A DNA stretch of 64,000 nucleotides from Streptomyces sp. NBC_01283 (lineage in GTDB: Bacteria > Actinomycetota > Actinomycetes > Streptomycetales > Streptomycetaceae): contig NZ_CP108430.1 of assembly GCF_041435335.1 (NCBI RefSeq), positions 7,722,001 through 7,786,000 on the forward strand, given 5' to 3'. Shown piece by piece: positions 8,208 through 16,750 of the stretch. A program made the position numbers and the translations under genes. The notes under the pieces are model-generated. The model did not search any database and was not told the DNA's origin. It worked only from the letters and a program-made list of their open reading frames with translations. The number at the start of each line of letters is the position of its first letter. Position 1 is the first letter of the stretch.

Positions 8208-8792
8208 GTGTCTGACCTTGATCAGCTCACGCAGTCGCTCGCCCGCAACCTGAAGCGATGGCGTTCGGAACGGGGCTTCACGCTCGATGCGCTCGCGGCC
8301 CGCGCGGGCGTCAGCCGCGGCATGATCATCCAGATCGAGCAGGCCAGGACCAACCCCAGCGTCGGCATCACGGTGAAGCTCGCCGACGCCCTGGGCATCA
8401 GCATCACCACGCTCCTCGACTACGAGCAGGGCTCGCACGTCCGGCTCGTGCCGCCGGAGCAGGCGGTGCGCATGTGGTCCACGGAGGCGGGCAGCAGTAC
8501 GACCCTCCTGGTCGGGACCGAGGCGCGCGGGCCCTTCGAGCTGTGGGCGTGGAAGCTGATGCCCGGGGACGGCAGCGACTCGGACGCGCACCCGCCGGGG
8601 ACGATGGAGCTGCTGCACGTGTCGGCGGGCGAACTGACGCTCGTCGTGGACGGCGTGGAGCATCTCGTGCCCGCCGGATCGGCGGCGTCGTTCGAGGCGA
8701 ACGTGGGGCACGGCTATCACAACAAGGGTGCCGAGCCGGTCGAGATGACCATGTCGGTGTCGGTGCCGCCGGCCCACGCCTCGTCGTACTGA
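8208..8792 (+). CDS. XRE-family HTH regulator with C-terminal cupin domain
   Basis: 194 aa. Residues about 8-65 form a Cro/C1-type helix-turn-helix (ALAARAGVSRGMIIQIEQ) and residues about 110-190 a cupin sensor domain (MELLHVSAGELTLVVDG, VGHGYHNKG). Regulators of this architecture usually sense a small ligand through the cupin and control an adjacent transporter or catabolic gene. The divergent EamA exporter and the palindrome between them fit that model. GTG start at 8208. Confidence 0.92.
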   Translation: MSDLDQLTQSLARNLKRWRSERGFTLDALAARAGVSRGMIIQIEQARTNPSVGITVKLADALGISITTLLDYEQGSHVRLVPPEQAVRMWSTEAGSSTTLLVGTEARGPFELWAWKLMPGDGSDSDAHPPGTMELLHVSAGELTLVVDGVEHLVPAGSAASFEANVGHGYHNKGAEPVEMTMSVSVPPAHASSY

Positions 8793-8821
8793 CGCCTTCC
8801 GCGGCCTGTTAGCGTGCGGCC

Positions 8822-9379
8822 ATGCGTGCACCCATGGGAGATTTCGACGACGTCCGCCCCGCGCCCGAGGCCCTCGGCCTGCTGGTCGCGCCCGTCGCCG
8901 ACGCCGTGCGCGGATGGAGCGGGACCGTACCCGCCGAGCAGGTCCTGCACGTCGACACCGACCCGGCGTGGGCCGACACCACCACCTTCGTGGAGCACTA
9001 CGGCCAGGACATCCTTGAGCGGTCCGCGAACTGCGTAGTCGTCGCGGGCAAGCGCGGCGGCGAGACCTCGTTCGCCGCGTGCCTGGTCCTCTCCACGACC
9101 CGCGTCGACGTGAACGGCGTCGTGCGCCGCCGACTCGGCGCCCGCAAGGCCTCGTTCGCGCCGATGGACACGGCCACCGGCGAGACCGGCATGGAGTACG
9201 GCGGCATCACCCCGATCGGCCTGCCCGCCGACTGGCCGCTGCTCGTGGACGCCGCCGTCGTCGACCTGCCGTACGCCCTGGTCGGCAGCGGCAGCCGCCG
9301 GGGCAAGCTCATCGTGCCCGGCAAGGCGTTCGCCGAGCTGCCGAACGCGGTGGTGCTCGAAGGGCTCGGCGCCGCCTGA
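8822..9379 (+). CDS. YbaK/EbsC-type aminoacyl-tRNA deacylase domain protein
   Basis: 185 aa. The fold signatures of the YbaK/ProX editing family are visible: VVVAGKRGGETSFAACLV, LGARKASFAP and the GGITPIGLP loop, with a C-terminal GSGSRRGKLIVPGKAF. Members deacylate mischarged tRNAs in trans in the cytoplasm; the cognate tRNA here is unknown. A TAGCGT hexamer lies 6 nt before the ATG, so the transcript may be leaderless. It converges on the CoA-transferase gene with 47 bp between stops. Confidence 0.85.
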   Translation: MRAPMGDFDDVRPAPEALGLLVAPVADAVRGWSGTVPAEQVLHVDTDPAWADTTTFVEHYGQDILERSANCVVVAGKRGGETSFAACLVLSTTRVDVNGVVRRRLGARKASFAPMDTATGETGMEYGGITPIGLPADWPLLVDAAVVDLPYALVGSGSRRGKLIVPGKAFAELPNAVVLEGLGAA

Positions 9380-9426
9380 CGCGGGCGGGGCTCCGGTCGC
9401 CCGACCCGGACGGGTTCAGGCCCCGC

Positions 9427-10644
9427 TCACCCGCAGACCCCTCCCTCACGCAGCCGGGCGATGTCGTCGGGCCCGCGCCCCAGCTCGCCCAGGATCCGCT
9501 CGGTGTGCTCGCCCGCGGCCGGCACCGGATCCATGCGCGGGGCCACGCCCTTCAGGTTCGCGGGCGGCACCAGCGCCTGCACGGGGGACGGGGCGCCCGG
9601 AATCGCGACCTGCCGCCAGCGGTCGCGTTCGGTGAGCGCGGGGTGGTCGAGGAACTCGGCGACCGAATTGACGCCCGCGTTGGCGATGTTGGCGCGATCG
9701 AGCAGCTCCATCGCCTCGTCGCTGCCGAGTCCGGCGAAGCGTGCCGAGATGATCGCGTCGAGTTCGTCGCGGTGCGCGACCCGGTCCGAGCCGGTGGCGA
9801 ACCGTGGATCGCCGGTCAACTCGGGCCGCCCGATGACCTGTTCGCACAGAGCGGCCCACTCGCGTTCGTTCTGCACGGACAGCAGGACGTCCTTGCCGTC
9901 GGACGCGGTGAACGGGCCGTACGGTGCCACCGTCGCGTGCCGGGCGCCGACGCGCGGCGGCTGCGTGCCGCCGTAGCGCGTGTAGTACGCGGGCTGGCTC
10001 ATCCACTCGGCGAGCGCGTCGAAGAGGGACACCTCGACGGCCGGTGCGCGCCCGGTGGTCGCCCGGGTGAGGAGCGAGGTGAGGATGCCGCTGTAGGCGT
10101 ACATCCCGCCCGCGATGTCCGCGACCGAGATCCCCGCCCGCACCGCCTCGTCGGGTGTGCCGGTCAGCGAGAGCAGCCCGGTCTGGCACTGCACGAGCAG
10201 GTCGTACGCTTTCCGCTCGGCCCAGGAGCCGCTGGTGCCGTACCCGCTGACGGTGCACGGGATCAACGAGGGGTAGCGGGCCTGGAGTTCGTCCGCGCCC
10301 AGGCCCAGGCGGTCGGCGGCTCCGGGGGCGAGGTTCTGCACGAACACGTCGGCGCCCGCGAGGAGTTCGTGCAGGATCTCCCTGCCTTCCGCGGACTTGA
10401 GGTCCAGGGTGAGGGACTCCTTGGAGCGGTTGAGCCAGACGAAGTAGCTGGCCTGGCCGTGCACCGTGGTGTCGTAGCGCCGGGCGAAGTCGCCGCCCCC
10501 GGGGCGCTCGACCTTGATCACGCGGGCGCCGAGGTCGGCGAGCTGGCGGGTGGCGAAGGGAGCGGCGACGGCCTGCTCCAGGCTGACGACGGTGATGCCC
10601 TCCAGGGGGAGCTGACCGGCCGGTTCGTGGTGCGTCGTCGCCAT
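9427..10644 (-). CDS. CaiB/BaiF-family CoA-transferase
   Basis: 405 aa, the usual length of a class III CoA-transferase. It opens with LEGITVVSLEQAVAAPFATRQLADLGARVIK-like family sequence and includes the LTLDLKS and QNLAPGAADRLG blocks. These enzymes move CoA between carboxylic acids through an enzyme-bound aspartyl-CoA intermediate. No acyl-CoA ligase or racemase gene is adjacent, so the substrate is open. Start taken as the ATG at 10644 (MATTHHEP); an upstream in-frame extension is rich in Arg and looks non-coding. Confidence 0.92.
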   Translation of the reverse strand: MATTHHEPAGQLPLEGITVVSLEQAVAAPFATRQLADLGARVIKVERPGGGDFARRYDTTVHGQASYFVWLNRSKESLTLDLKSAEGREILHELLAGADVFVQNLAPGAADRLGLGADELQARYPSLIPCTVSGYGTSGSWAERKAYDLLVQCQTGLLSLTGTPDEAVRAGISVADIAGGMYAYSGILTSLLTRATTGRAPAVEVSLFDALAEWMSQPAYYTRYGGTQPPRVGARHATVAPYGPFTASDGKDVLLSVQNEREWAALCEQVIGRPELTGDPRFATGSDRVAHRDELDAIISARFAGLGSDEAMELLDRANIANAGVNSVAEFLDHPALTERDRWRQVAIPGAPSPVQALVPPANLKGVAPRMDPVPAAGEHTERILGELGRGPDDIARLREGGVCG

Positions 10645-10765
10645 GACTGCCTTTCGTTTCTTTCTTCGTTCCGCGGGTGCTGCTTGAGTCTGGATCCGAT
10701 TCCGAGTCCGAGTCTGCACGGTGGCACGGACCGCGGGGCCCGCGCCGACCGGTGGGTGCCGTCCG

Positions 10766-12325
10766 TCAGTCGCCCTCGCCCACGACCGACTTGGACACGA
10801 GCCGCCCGCCGGCGAAGCAGAGGCGGTAGCCGTCGGCCGACATGAAGCGCGTGCTGTAGTACGCGCAGTCCTGGCCGCGCGGCGTCGCGGGCGCGCCGTC
10901 CGGCGGGCCGTCCCGGGTGAAGTCCGGCAGCCGGGACTCCACCTCGTCGCGCGGCTCACCGGCCGTCAGGCCCTCGTACACCTCCCGGTCGAGGACCGAG
11001 AAGACGGAACTGATCAGGCTGAGGGGGATCATGAGCAGCAGGATTCCGGCGAGGACCGCGAGCGGGGCCAGGACCGCCTGGGCGAGCCGCCGTCTGATCT
11101 GCCGCCTGGCCTGCTCCAGTTCACGGGCGGACGTGGTCGGCCGGGGTGTGCCGACGGCGCGCGGGGCGGCCCCCGCCGCGGGGAGTTCGGCGCTCACCTC
11201 GAAGCCCCCGTCGTCCGTGGGGGCCGCGCGCAGCGTGCCGCCCGCAAGGCGCACCCGTTCGTCGAGGCCCACGAGTCCGCTGCCGCCCGATGCCACTCCG
11301 GGCAGGCGGCCCGCCGGCGCCGGGTCGTTCACCACCGTCAGGCGCAGCGTGTCGCCGTCCCGAGTGAGGCGGACCCGGACCGCCGCTCCGGGCGCGTGCT
11401 TGGCGGCGTTCGTCAGGGACTCCTGGAGCACGCGGTGGACGGCGAGCCCGACCATCGGCGGCAGGTTCTCCGTGGCCCCCGACCGTTCGAGCGTGACCTC
11501 GACGCCGGAGGCCCGCGCGCGTTCGACCACGGCGTCCGCGCTCTCCTCCGACGGCGCGCGTGGCGGCACCTCGTCGTCGGCCCGGAGCACGCCGATGATC
11601 TCCCGGAGCCGTTCGGTCGCCGCGCCCGCCGCCTCGCGCAGCTCGCCGACGGCCGCCTGCTGGCGGGCGTCGAGGGTGGGATCGACCTCGAGGACGGCCG
11701 CCCGGACGGCGATGAGCGTCAGGTCGTGGCCGAGCGAATCGTGCATGTCGCCCGCGATCCTGGCCCGTTCACGGATCCGGGTGCGGTCGGCGACGGCCTG
11801 CTGCTCGTGCTCCATGCGCTCGGCGAGCCGCCAGCCGTTGGCCATGAGGTCGGCGTACTGACGGCGGTACCGGCCGAGCAGCCAGGGCAGCACCACGCCG
11901 ATGAGCAGCGTCAGGAGCATCGTGGGCCAGCCCCACAGATCGTTCGACACGAACGCGCAGAGCACTAGCCCGGCCACGGCGGCCGCCCCGAAGAACCACA
12001 GCGCGGGGCGCACTGCCACCGTACGGCTGCCGGCGAGGTACCCGAAGACGGCGAGGGCCGCCCAGTACACGGGCGTCAGCATCTCCGGGTCCGTCATCAG
12101 GCTCAGGGCCACGGGCACGGCGAGCGCGACGAGCGGCCACCGCCTGCTGAACGCCACGGCGCCCCCGAGCAGCGGGACCCCCACGGCCGCCACGACCGCG
12201 TCACGTCCGTCGAGGCCGAGGGCGAGCGAGACCGGTGGCGCGCACACCACGAGCCACAGCCCGATGTCGAAGAGCCGGGGAAGCCAGCCGTGTATGCCGC
12301 GCATCGGCCCAGCATCGCCGATCAC
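10766..12325 (-). CDS. NarL/DesK-type sensor histidine kinase with an unusual C-terminal extension
   Basis: 519 aa if the GTG at 12325 is used; an ATG at 12304 is equally possible. The N-terminal 150 residues hold several membrane helices. The HisKA_3 motif MHDSLGHDL carries the phospho-His near residue 195, and the ATPase domain includes the N-box (LTNAAKHA) and a GSGLVGLDERV glycine box. Unlike most of its family, the protein continues about 100 residues past the ATPase domain: a further hydrophobic helix (about 417-447) and a terminal domain starting LTAGEPRDEVESRLPD with two Cys. Encoded 73 bp downstream of its response regulator. Confidence 0.93.
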   Translation of the reverse strand: MIGDAGPMRGIHGWLPRLFDIGLWLVVCAPPVSLALGLDGRDAVVAAVGVPLLGGAVAFSRRWPLVALAVPVALSLMTDPEMLTPVYWAALAVFGYLAGSRTVAVRPALWFFGAAAVAGLVLCAFVSNDLWGWPTMLLTLLIGVVLPWLLGRYRRQYADLMANGWRLAERMEHEQQAVADRTRIRERARIAGDMHDSLGHDLTLIAVRAAVLEVDPTLDARQQAAVGELREAAGAATERLREIIGVLRADDEVPPRAPSEESADAVVERARASGVEVTLERSGATENLPPMVGLAVHRVLQESLTNAAKHAPGAAVRVRLTRDGDTLRLTVVNDPAPAGRLPGVASGGSGLVGLDERVRLAGGTLRAAPTDDGGFEVSAELPAAGAAPRAVGTPRPTTSARELEQARRQIRRRLAQAVLAPLAVLAGILLLMIPLSLISSVFSVLDREVYEGLTAGEPRDEVESRLPDFTRDGPPDGAPATPRGQDCAYYSTRFMSADGYRLCFAGGRLVSKSVVGEGD

Positions 12326-12343
12326 GCCCGGCCCGCGCGCCCC

Positions 12344-12357
12344 ACGAAAGTAGGGGG
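12344..12357 (+). promoter_or_regulatory. ACGAAAGT-NGGGGG motif, copy 1, upstream of the kinase gene
   Basis: A 14-bp motif ending 19 bp outside the kinase start. The same motif with one difference lies before the response-regulator gene at 13088-13101, so it may be the binding site of that regulator. Confidence 0.35.
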
Positions 12358-12398
12358 TCTCCCGGGAGCGCTTGCCTCCGTGGCGCGTCCTGGGGAGC

Positions 12399-13055
12399 TC
12401 ACTCCCCGCCGACGAGTCCTGCCTCGTACGCGAGGATCGCGGCCTGCACCCGGTTCTTGAAGCCGAGGCGGGCCAGGACCTGGCTGACGTACGCCTTCAC
12501 CGTGCCCTCGACGACGTGCAGCCGCCCGGCGATCTCCGCGTTCGACAGACCGGCCCCGACCAGCGCGAGCACCTCGCGCTCGCGCGCCGTCAGTTCGTCG
12601 GTGCGGGCCCGCGCGGTGGCCTGCTTGCCGAGCTGCCCCGCGCCGAGGTGGGAGATGACGCGCCGCGCGATCGACGGGGAGAGGTACGCGCCGCCCTCGG
12701 CGACGGCCTGCACCCCGGCGATCAGCTCGCGCGGATTGCCGGACTTGAGGAGGAATCCGGCCGCTCCCGAGCCGAGCGCGCTCGCGATGTACTCGTCCTC
12801 GGAGAACGTGGTGAGCATCGCCACCGCCGTGCCGGGGGCCACTTTGTGCAGCTCGGCCGCCGCCTGGAGGCCGTCGAGCCGGGGCATCCGGATGTCGAGG
12901 AGACAGACGTCGGGGCGGTGCCCGAGCGCCAGATCGATCGCCTCGCGCCCGTCGGCCGCCTCGGCGACGACCTCGATGCCTTCGGCGGTGCCGAGGATCG
13001 CCCGCACCCCGGCCCTGATCATCGCCTCGTCGTCGGCAAGCAGCACTCGGATCAT
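12399..13055 (-). CDS. NarL/LuxR-family response regulator
   Basis: 218 aa. Receiver domain residues 1-120 with the acidic pair DDE, the phosphoacceptor Asp in LLDIRMPRLDG, a switch Thr (AMLTTF) and Lys (FLLKSG). A LuxR helix-turn-helix follows at about residues 150-210 (LTAREREVLALVGAGLSNAEIA). It pairs with the histidine kinase encoded immediately downstream on the same strand. Targets probably include the divergent ABC transporter that survives here only as a remnant. Confidence 0.95.
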   Translation of the reverse strand: MIRVLLADDEAMIRAGVRAILGTAEGIEVVAEAADGREAIDLALGHRPDVCLLDIRMPRLDGLQAAAELHKVAPGTAVAMLTTFSEDEYIASALGSGAAGFLLKSGNPRELIAGVQAVAEGGAYLSPSIARRVISHLGAGQLGKQATARARTDELTAREREVLALVGAGLSNAEIAGRLHVVEGTVKAYVSQVLARLGFKNRVQAAILAYEAGLVGGE

Positions 13056-13087
13056 GCGAGCACGCTACCCCGGCCGCCAGGGCCCTT

Positions 13088-13130
13088 ACGAAAGTCGGGG
13101 GCAGGCGCTGACCAAGGTCCCCTGCCCCCG
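13088..13130. promoter_or_regulatory. Shared ACGAAAGT-NGGGGG motif plus inverted repeat upstream of the response regulator
   Basis: ACGAAAGTCGGGGG at 13088-13101 repeats the motif upstream of the kinase. It overlaps an inverted repeat CGGGGGCAG (13096-13104) / CTGCCCCCG (13122-13130) with a 17-nt spacer. The position between divergent units suggests autoregulation. Confidence 0.4.
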
Positions 13131-13216
13131 CCCGCACCGCTTCGTAGCGTCGCTCTTGTCACCGCCCGTGCCACCGAAGGCGCGGGCACCGAGAAGGACT
13201 TGGAGGAGGTGGGGGC

Positions 13217-13450
13217 GATGCTCACGCCCGGAGCACCCCGCGTCGGGCCGACTTCGTACAAGGGGCGGGCCGGGTGTTTGCGATCGCCGTTCATCTGATG
13301 CTCATGAGTGTCCTGACCATCGGCCTCGCGGCCATCGTGCGCAGTTCAGCCGGGGCCAGCACCGTGCTGTTCGTGCTGCTGCTCCTCGCGGCACGGACGG
13401 CCGCCTCCCCGACCCTGGCCACGGCGATTCTCGGGCGCCGCGACGCCTGA
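13217..13450 (+). pseudogene. Remnant of an ABC-2 permease (ABC partner of the two-component system)
   Basis: The frame ending at TGA 13448-13450 encodes a short membrane-protein fragment (VFAIAVHLMLMSVLTIGLAAIV, RSSAGAS, a Leu/Val helix, ending ILGRRDA) that resembles the end of the ABC-2 permeases encoded beside LuxR-type two-component systems in Streptomyces. It has no proper N-terminus or ATPase partner. A strong GGAGGAGG Shine-Dalgarno and ATG (13218) lie in a different frame just upstream. I read it as a transporter operon reduced by deletion. A genuine 58-residue protein from GTG 13274 is the alternative. Confidence 0.45.
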
Positions 13451-13551
13451 GACCTCCTGAGTTCTCCTCCGCGCTCCTCAGCCCTCCTCGGCCCTCCTCA
13501 GCCCATGACCGTCTCACGACCGTCCCTCCCCGAACGGAGACCGGATCTGTC

Positions 13552-14349
13552 ATGCCCTCGACACCCGCTTCCCCTCTGACGTCCACCTCTTCGACGTCCT
13601 CCGCCCCCACCGTCTCCAGTCCCGCTGTCTCAAGCTTGTACGTCACCTCCATCGCCGACTCCGAGGAGCAGATCCGCGCCGCCCAGCGGCTGCGGTACCG
13701 CGTCTTCGGCGAGGAGATGGGCGCCACGCTCCACACCTCCCTGCCCGGCCACGACGTGGACGCCTTCGACGACCTCGTGGACCACTTGATCGTCACGGAC
13801 ACCTCCACCGGTGAGGTCGTCGGCACCTACCGCCTGCTCCCGCCCGGCCGGGCCGAGCGGTCCTACTCCGACAGCGAGTTCGACCTGCGCTCGCTGGCGG
13901 AGCTGCGGTCCGCCACGATCGAGACGGGCCGCTCCTGCGTGCACCCCGACCACCGCTCCGGTGCGGTGATCAACCTGATGTGGTCGGCGCTCGCCCGCTA
14001 CGTCCTGCTCTCCGGCCACCGTTACCTCGCGGGCTGTGCCTCGGTGCCGCTGTCCGACGGCGGCAGGGCGGCGTCCAGCGCCTGGCTGCTCGGCACGTCC
14101 AAGCATGCGTCGCCGCCCGAGCTGCGGGTGCAGCCCCGGCGCCCCTGGGTGCCCACCGAGCCGCCGGTCGAGCGGCCCTCCTACGCCGATCTGCCGCCGC
14201 TCCTGAGGGGGTATCTCCGCCTCGGCGCCTGGATGTGCGGGGCGCCCACGCACGACCCCGAGTTCGACGTGGCCGACTTCTTCGTCCTCCTCGACATGGA
14301 CCGGCTCGGCGACCGCTACCGCCGCTACTTCCTCGGGGACACGCAATGA
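13552..14349 (+). CDS. olsB: OlsB-like GNAT N-acyltransferase (ornithine lipid step 1)
   Basis: 265 aa. After a Ser/Thr/Pro-rich leader of about 30 residues, it matches the OlsB-type acyl-ACP N-acyltransferase family: QRLRYRVFGEEMGA near the start, VGTYRLLPP, and the block ETGRSCVHPDHRSG with a following GCASVPL. OlsB transfers a 3-hydroxyacyl chain to the alpha-amino group of ornithine to give lyso-ornithine lipid. The next gene overlaps it by ATGA and encodes an OlsA-like O-acyltransferase, which supports the assignment. Related hemolysin-like GNATs that use other amines cannot be excluded. Confidence 0.8.
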   Translation: MPSTPASPLTSTSSTSSAPTVSSPAVSSLYVTSIADSEEQIRAAQRLRYRVFGEEMGATLHTSLPGHDVDAFDDLVDHLIVTDTSTGEVVGTYRLLPPGRAERSYSDSEFDLRSLAELRSATIETGRSCVHPDHRSGAVINLMWSALARYVLLSGHRYLAGCASVPLSDGGRAASSAWLLGTSKHASPPELRVQPRRPWVPTEPPVERPSYADLPPLLRGYLRLGAWMCGAPTHDPEFDVADFFVLLDMDRLGDRYRRYFLGDTQ

Positions 14350-15164
14350 GCCGGGGACACGCCATGAGTTCCGCGGCGGCCCCGGCAGCGCTATGCACCC
14401 CGGCCTGCGTCACCCGCTCGGCGCCGGAGGTCCCACCGGGCGAACTGGCCCGCAGGTACGCCGCGTTGGCGTACGAGATCGGTGTCAGCGTGGCTCAGGG
14501 TGAGCGGCTCGCCGAACCGCGCGCGCTGCGAACGCGGGCCCGGGGCATCCTGGGCGCGCTGGGCGTACGCCTTGAGGCGGGGCCGGAGCGGCTGACGGTG
14601 ACCGGTGCCCGCCCCGGCAGCCCCGGCACCCTGATCGTCGCCAATCACATCTCCTGGCTCGACGTCGTCAGCCTGCTCGCCGTCGAACCGGTGACAGTCC
14701 TCGCCAAGCGGGAGGTGGGCCGGTGGCCGGTCGTCGGCGGGCTCGCCCGGCGAGCCGGGTCCCAGTTCATCGACCGCGACGGGCTGCGCCAACTCCCGCG
14801 GGTGGTGGCCGAGTTGGCGTCGACCCTGCGCTCGGGCCGTTCCGTCCTCGTCTTCCCGCAGGCCACGACCTGGTGTTCCGTGGCCGGTGGCCGCTTCCGG
14901 CGTGCCACCTTCCAGGCGGCGGCCGACGCGGGCGCGCCCGTACGCCCGGTCACCATCCGCTACTACCGGCACGGCGTCCGCAGCACCACGGCCGCCTTCC
15001 TCGGCGACGAGACCTTCGGGGCGTCGCTGCACCGCGTGGCCCGCGCCCGGGAACTGGCCGTGCGGGTCACCCCGCACGCCCCGCTGCGTGGCTCGGACCG
15101 CCGCGAGCTGGCCGCCGCGGCCCAAGCGGCGGTCGGGGCCCATGAGATGCCCGCGCATGTCTGA
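14346..15164 (+). CDS. olsA: OlsA-like lysophospholipid/lyso-ornithine-lipid acyltransferase
   Basis: 272 aa, PlsC family. The catalytic NHISWLD (Hx4D) motif, the FIDR block and a FPQATT substrate motif (FPEG equivalent) are visible. OlsA adds the second acyl chain to the hydroxyl of lyso-ornithine lipid. Start at ATG 14346 overlaps the olsB stop; an internal ATG at 14364 is also possible. Together olsBA would make phosphorus-free ornithine lipids in the membrane. Confidence 0.82.
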   Translation: MSRGHAMSSAAAPAALCTPACVTRSAPEVPPGELARRYAALAYEIGVSVAQGERLAEPRALRTRARGILGALGVRLEAGPERLTVTGARPGSPGTLIVANHISWLDVVSLLAVEPVTVLAKREVGRWPVVGGLARRAGSQFIDRDGLRQLPRVVAELASTLRSGRSVLVFPQATTWCSVAGGRFRRATFQAAADAGAPVRPVTIRYYRHGVRSTTAAFLGDETFGASLHRVARARELAVRVTPHAPLRGSDRRELAAAAQAAVGAHEMPAHV

Positions 15165-15795
15165 GCCGCTCGGCCGCCTGGCCGTCCTGCTCCAGGCCGG
15201 ACTCGACTCGCCCTTGCTCTGGCTGATCGTCTTCCTCGTGGCCGCCCTGGACGCGCTGCTGCCCCTGATGCCGAGCGAGACGACCGTCGTGATGGTGGCC
15301 GTGCTCATCGGCCCCGAACTCCCTCGCCTCGCCCTGCTCGCCGCCGTCGCGACGGCGGGCGCGCTGTGCGGCGACTGTCTCGGCCACGGCGTGGGGCGGT
15401 GGCTCGGACCACGGGCGGTGGCCCGCCTGATGCGGGGCGAGCGGGGCAGACGGCGCTACGAGTGGGGCCGCGGGATGGTCGAACGGCACGCCGTGGCCCT
15501 GGTGGTCGCCGGGCGCTTCCTGCCCGGCGGTCGCGTGGTGGCCGGCCTGTCCACCGGCAGCCTGGGCTTCCCCTTCCGCCGTTTCGTCGCCCTGGACGCG
15601 GCGGGGGCGGGCCTCTGGGCGGTCAGCAGTACCGCCGTCGGGCTGGTCGGCGGGGCGAGCTTCGGCGACGAGCCGGTGAAGGGGCTCGGGCTCGCCTTCG
15701 TCCTGGCGCTGGTGGTCGTCGCCGGAGTCGAGTCGGTCCGCAGACTGCGCGTACGCCAGGTCACCCCCGGCGGACGGTGTCCGTCAGAGCTCTGA
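15157..15795 (+). CDS. DedA-family membrane protein in the ols operon
   Basis: 212 aa with about five hydrophobic segments and DedA signatures (LPLMPSETTVV, CGDCLGHGVGRWLG, GRFLPGGRVVAGLSTG). It overlaps olsA by 8 bp, so it is probably cotranscribed and translationally coupled. DedA proteins include lipid flippases, which makes a role in moving the lipid products across the membrane attractive but unproven. An in-frame ATG at 15142 is an alternative start. The 3' end overlaps the convergent esterase-like gene by 35 bp. Confidence 0.85.
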   Translation: MSEPLGRLAVLLQAGLDSPLLWLIVFLVAALDALLPLMPSETTVVMVAVLIGPELPRLALLAAVATAGALCGDCLGHGVGRWLGPRAVARLMRGERGRRRYEWGRGMVERHAVALVVAGRFLPGGRVVAGLSTGSLGFPFRRFVALDAAGAGLWAVSSTAVGLVGGASFGDEPVKGLGLAFVLALVVVAGVESVRRLRVRQVTPGGRCPSEL

Positions 15796-16750
15796 CCGGC
15801 GTCACCTCGCGGACGTGCACCACGGCGTCGAACCACTCCGCGAGGGAACCGCCCGACAGGTGGTGGTCCGCGTCCTCGCGGGCGTCGTAGAAGGGGCCCA
15901 CGAGCCGGGTCCTTGCGGGGGCACCGAGCCAGGCGTCGACGGATGCGGGGCGCCCCGCGCGCAGGTCGCGCAGGTCGCGCAGGTCCAGGAAGTACGCGGG
16001 CAGGTCGGTCGCGCCGAGCATCGCTTCGGCGAAGTCCGCCGGCGGCACCGGGTACTCAGTGCCGTGGTGGAAGGTCAGCCCGATGGAGGCGTAGCCGTCG
16101 CCGAAGTGTTCACGCAGGTAACCGCCCGCGTTGCGGTGTGTCTGAGGAGCGGGCGAGGACACCGTCCGGGGGTTGCCGACCGCCGTGTGGGTGAGGCCGC
16201 CCCAGTAGACGGTCTTCTGCCGGGTGCGCTCGTACCACCGGATCGTGTCGTCGGCCAGGGCCCGCTCGATCTCCGCGAGACCGCCGCCGGGCGGCAGCGA
16301 CCGCATGGGGAGCGCGGCCAGTTGGACGGGGTCGTGGGGGTTGCGTTCGTTGTGGGCGCGCAGCCAGCGCAGCACGCCGAGGATTTCCTGGGTCCGCAGG
16401 AAGGAGCGGGCTTCGGAGAGCAGGGCTTCGGGGTCGCCCGCCCCGGTCAGGACGTACGCGTCGAGGCCGAGCCGTGCCGGGTCCTCCCCTTCGAGGACGA
16501 GCGAACGGAACCCCTGCTCCTCGACCAGGAACCGCAGCATCCGGTGCTGGAGGACGGACAGTTCACGCGTGGCGCGGGACCCCACGCCGAGCGCGACGAT
16601 CTCGGCACCCGCCACCGCGCCGGCGAGCGGGCGCAGATCCTCCAACTCGCCGAGGGGATCGGATGCATCGAGGGGGTGAGCGTGCCGGTCCAGCCAGTCG
16701 GCTGCCGCTTCGGTGACTGCTTCGGTGGTTGCTTCTGATGTCCGGTTCAT
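15761..16750 (-). CDS. Erythromycin-esterase-family protein lacking the key active-site motif
   Basis: 329 aa. Overall similarity to the EreA/EreB fold is seen in the order of blocks: N-terminal loop, LVLEGEDPARLGLDAYVL, LRWLRAHNERNP, an Arg/Lys-rich Trp/His strand (YWGGLTHTAVGN) and LTFHHGTEY. In active esterases the first loop reads roughly GEATHGTRE; here it is GVGSRATRE, so the catalytic Glu and His are replaced by Val and Arg. Macrolide hydrolysis is therefore unlikely. It may act on something else or bind without catalysis. Single gene, divergent from the Met/His-rich operon. Confidence 0.82.
   Translation of the reverse strand: MNRTSEATTEAVTEAAADWLDRHAHPLDASDPLGELEDLRPLAGAVAGAEIVALGVGSRATRELSVLQHRMLRFLVEEQGFRSLVLEGEDPARLGLDAYVLTGAGDPEALLSEARSFLRTQEILGVLRWLRAHNERNPHDPVQLAALPMRSLPPGGGLAEIERALADDTIRWYERTRQKTVYWGGLTHTAVGNPRTVSSPAPQTHRNAGGYLREHFGDGYASIGLTFHHGTEYPVPPADFAEAMLGATDLPAYFLDLRDLRDLRAGRPASVDAWLGAPARTRLVGPFYDAREDADHHLSGGSLAEWFDAVVHVREVTPVRALTDTVRRG

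Noticed and set aside
15761..16750. Macrolide resistance gene
   Set aside because: Key Glu and His of the erythromycin-esterase loop are replaced.
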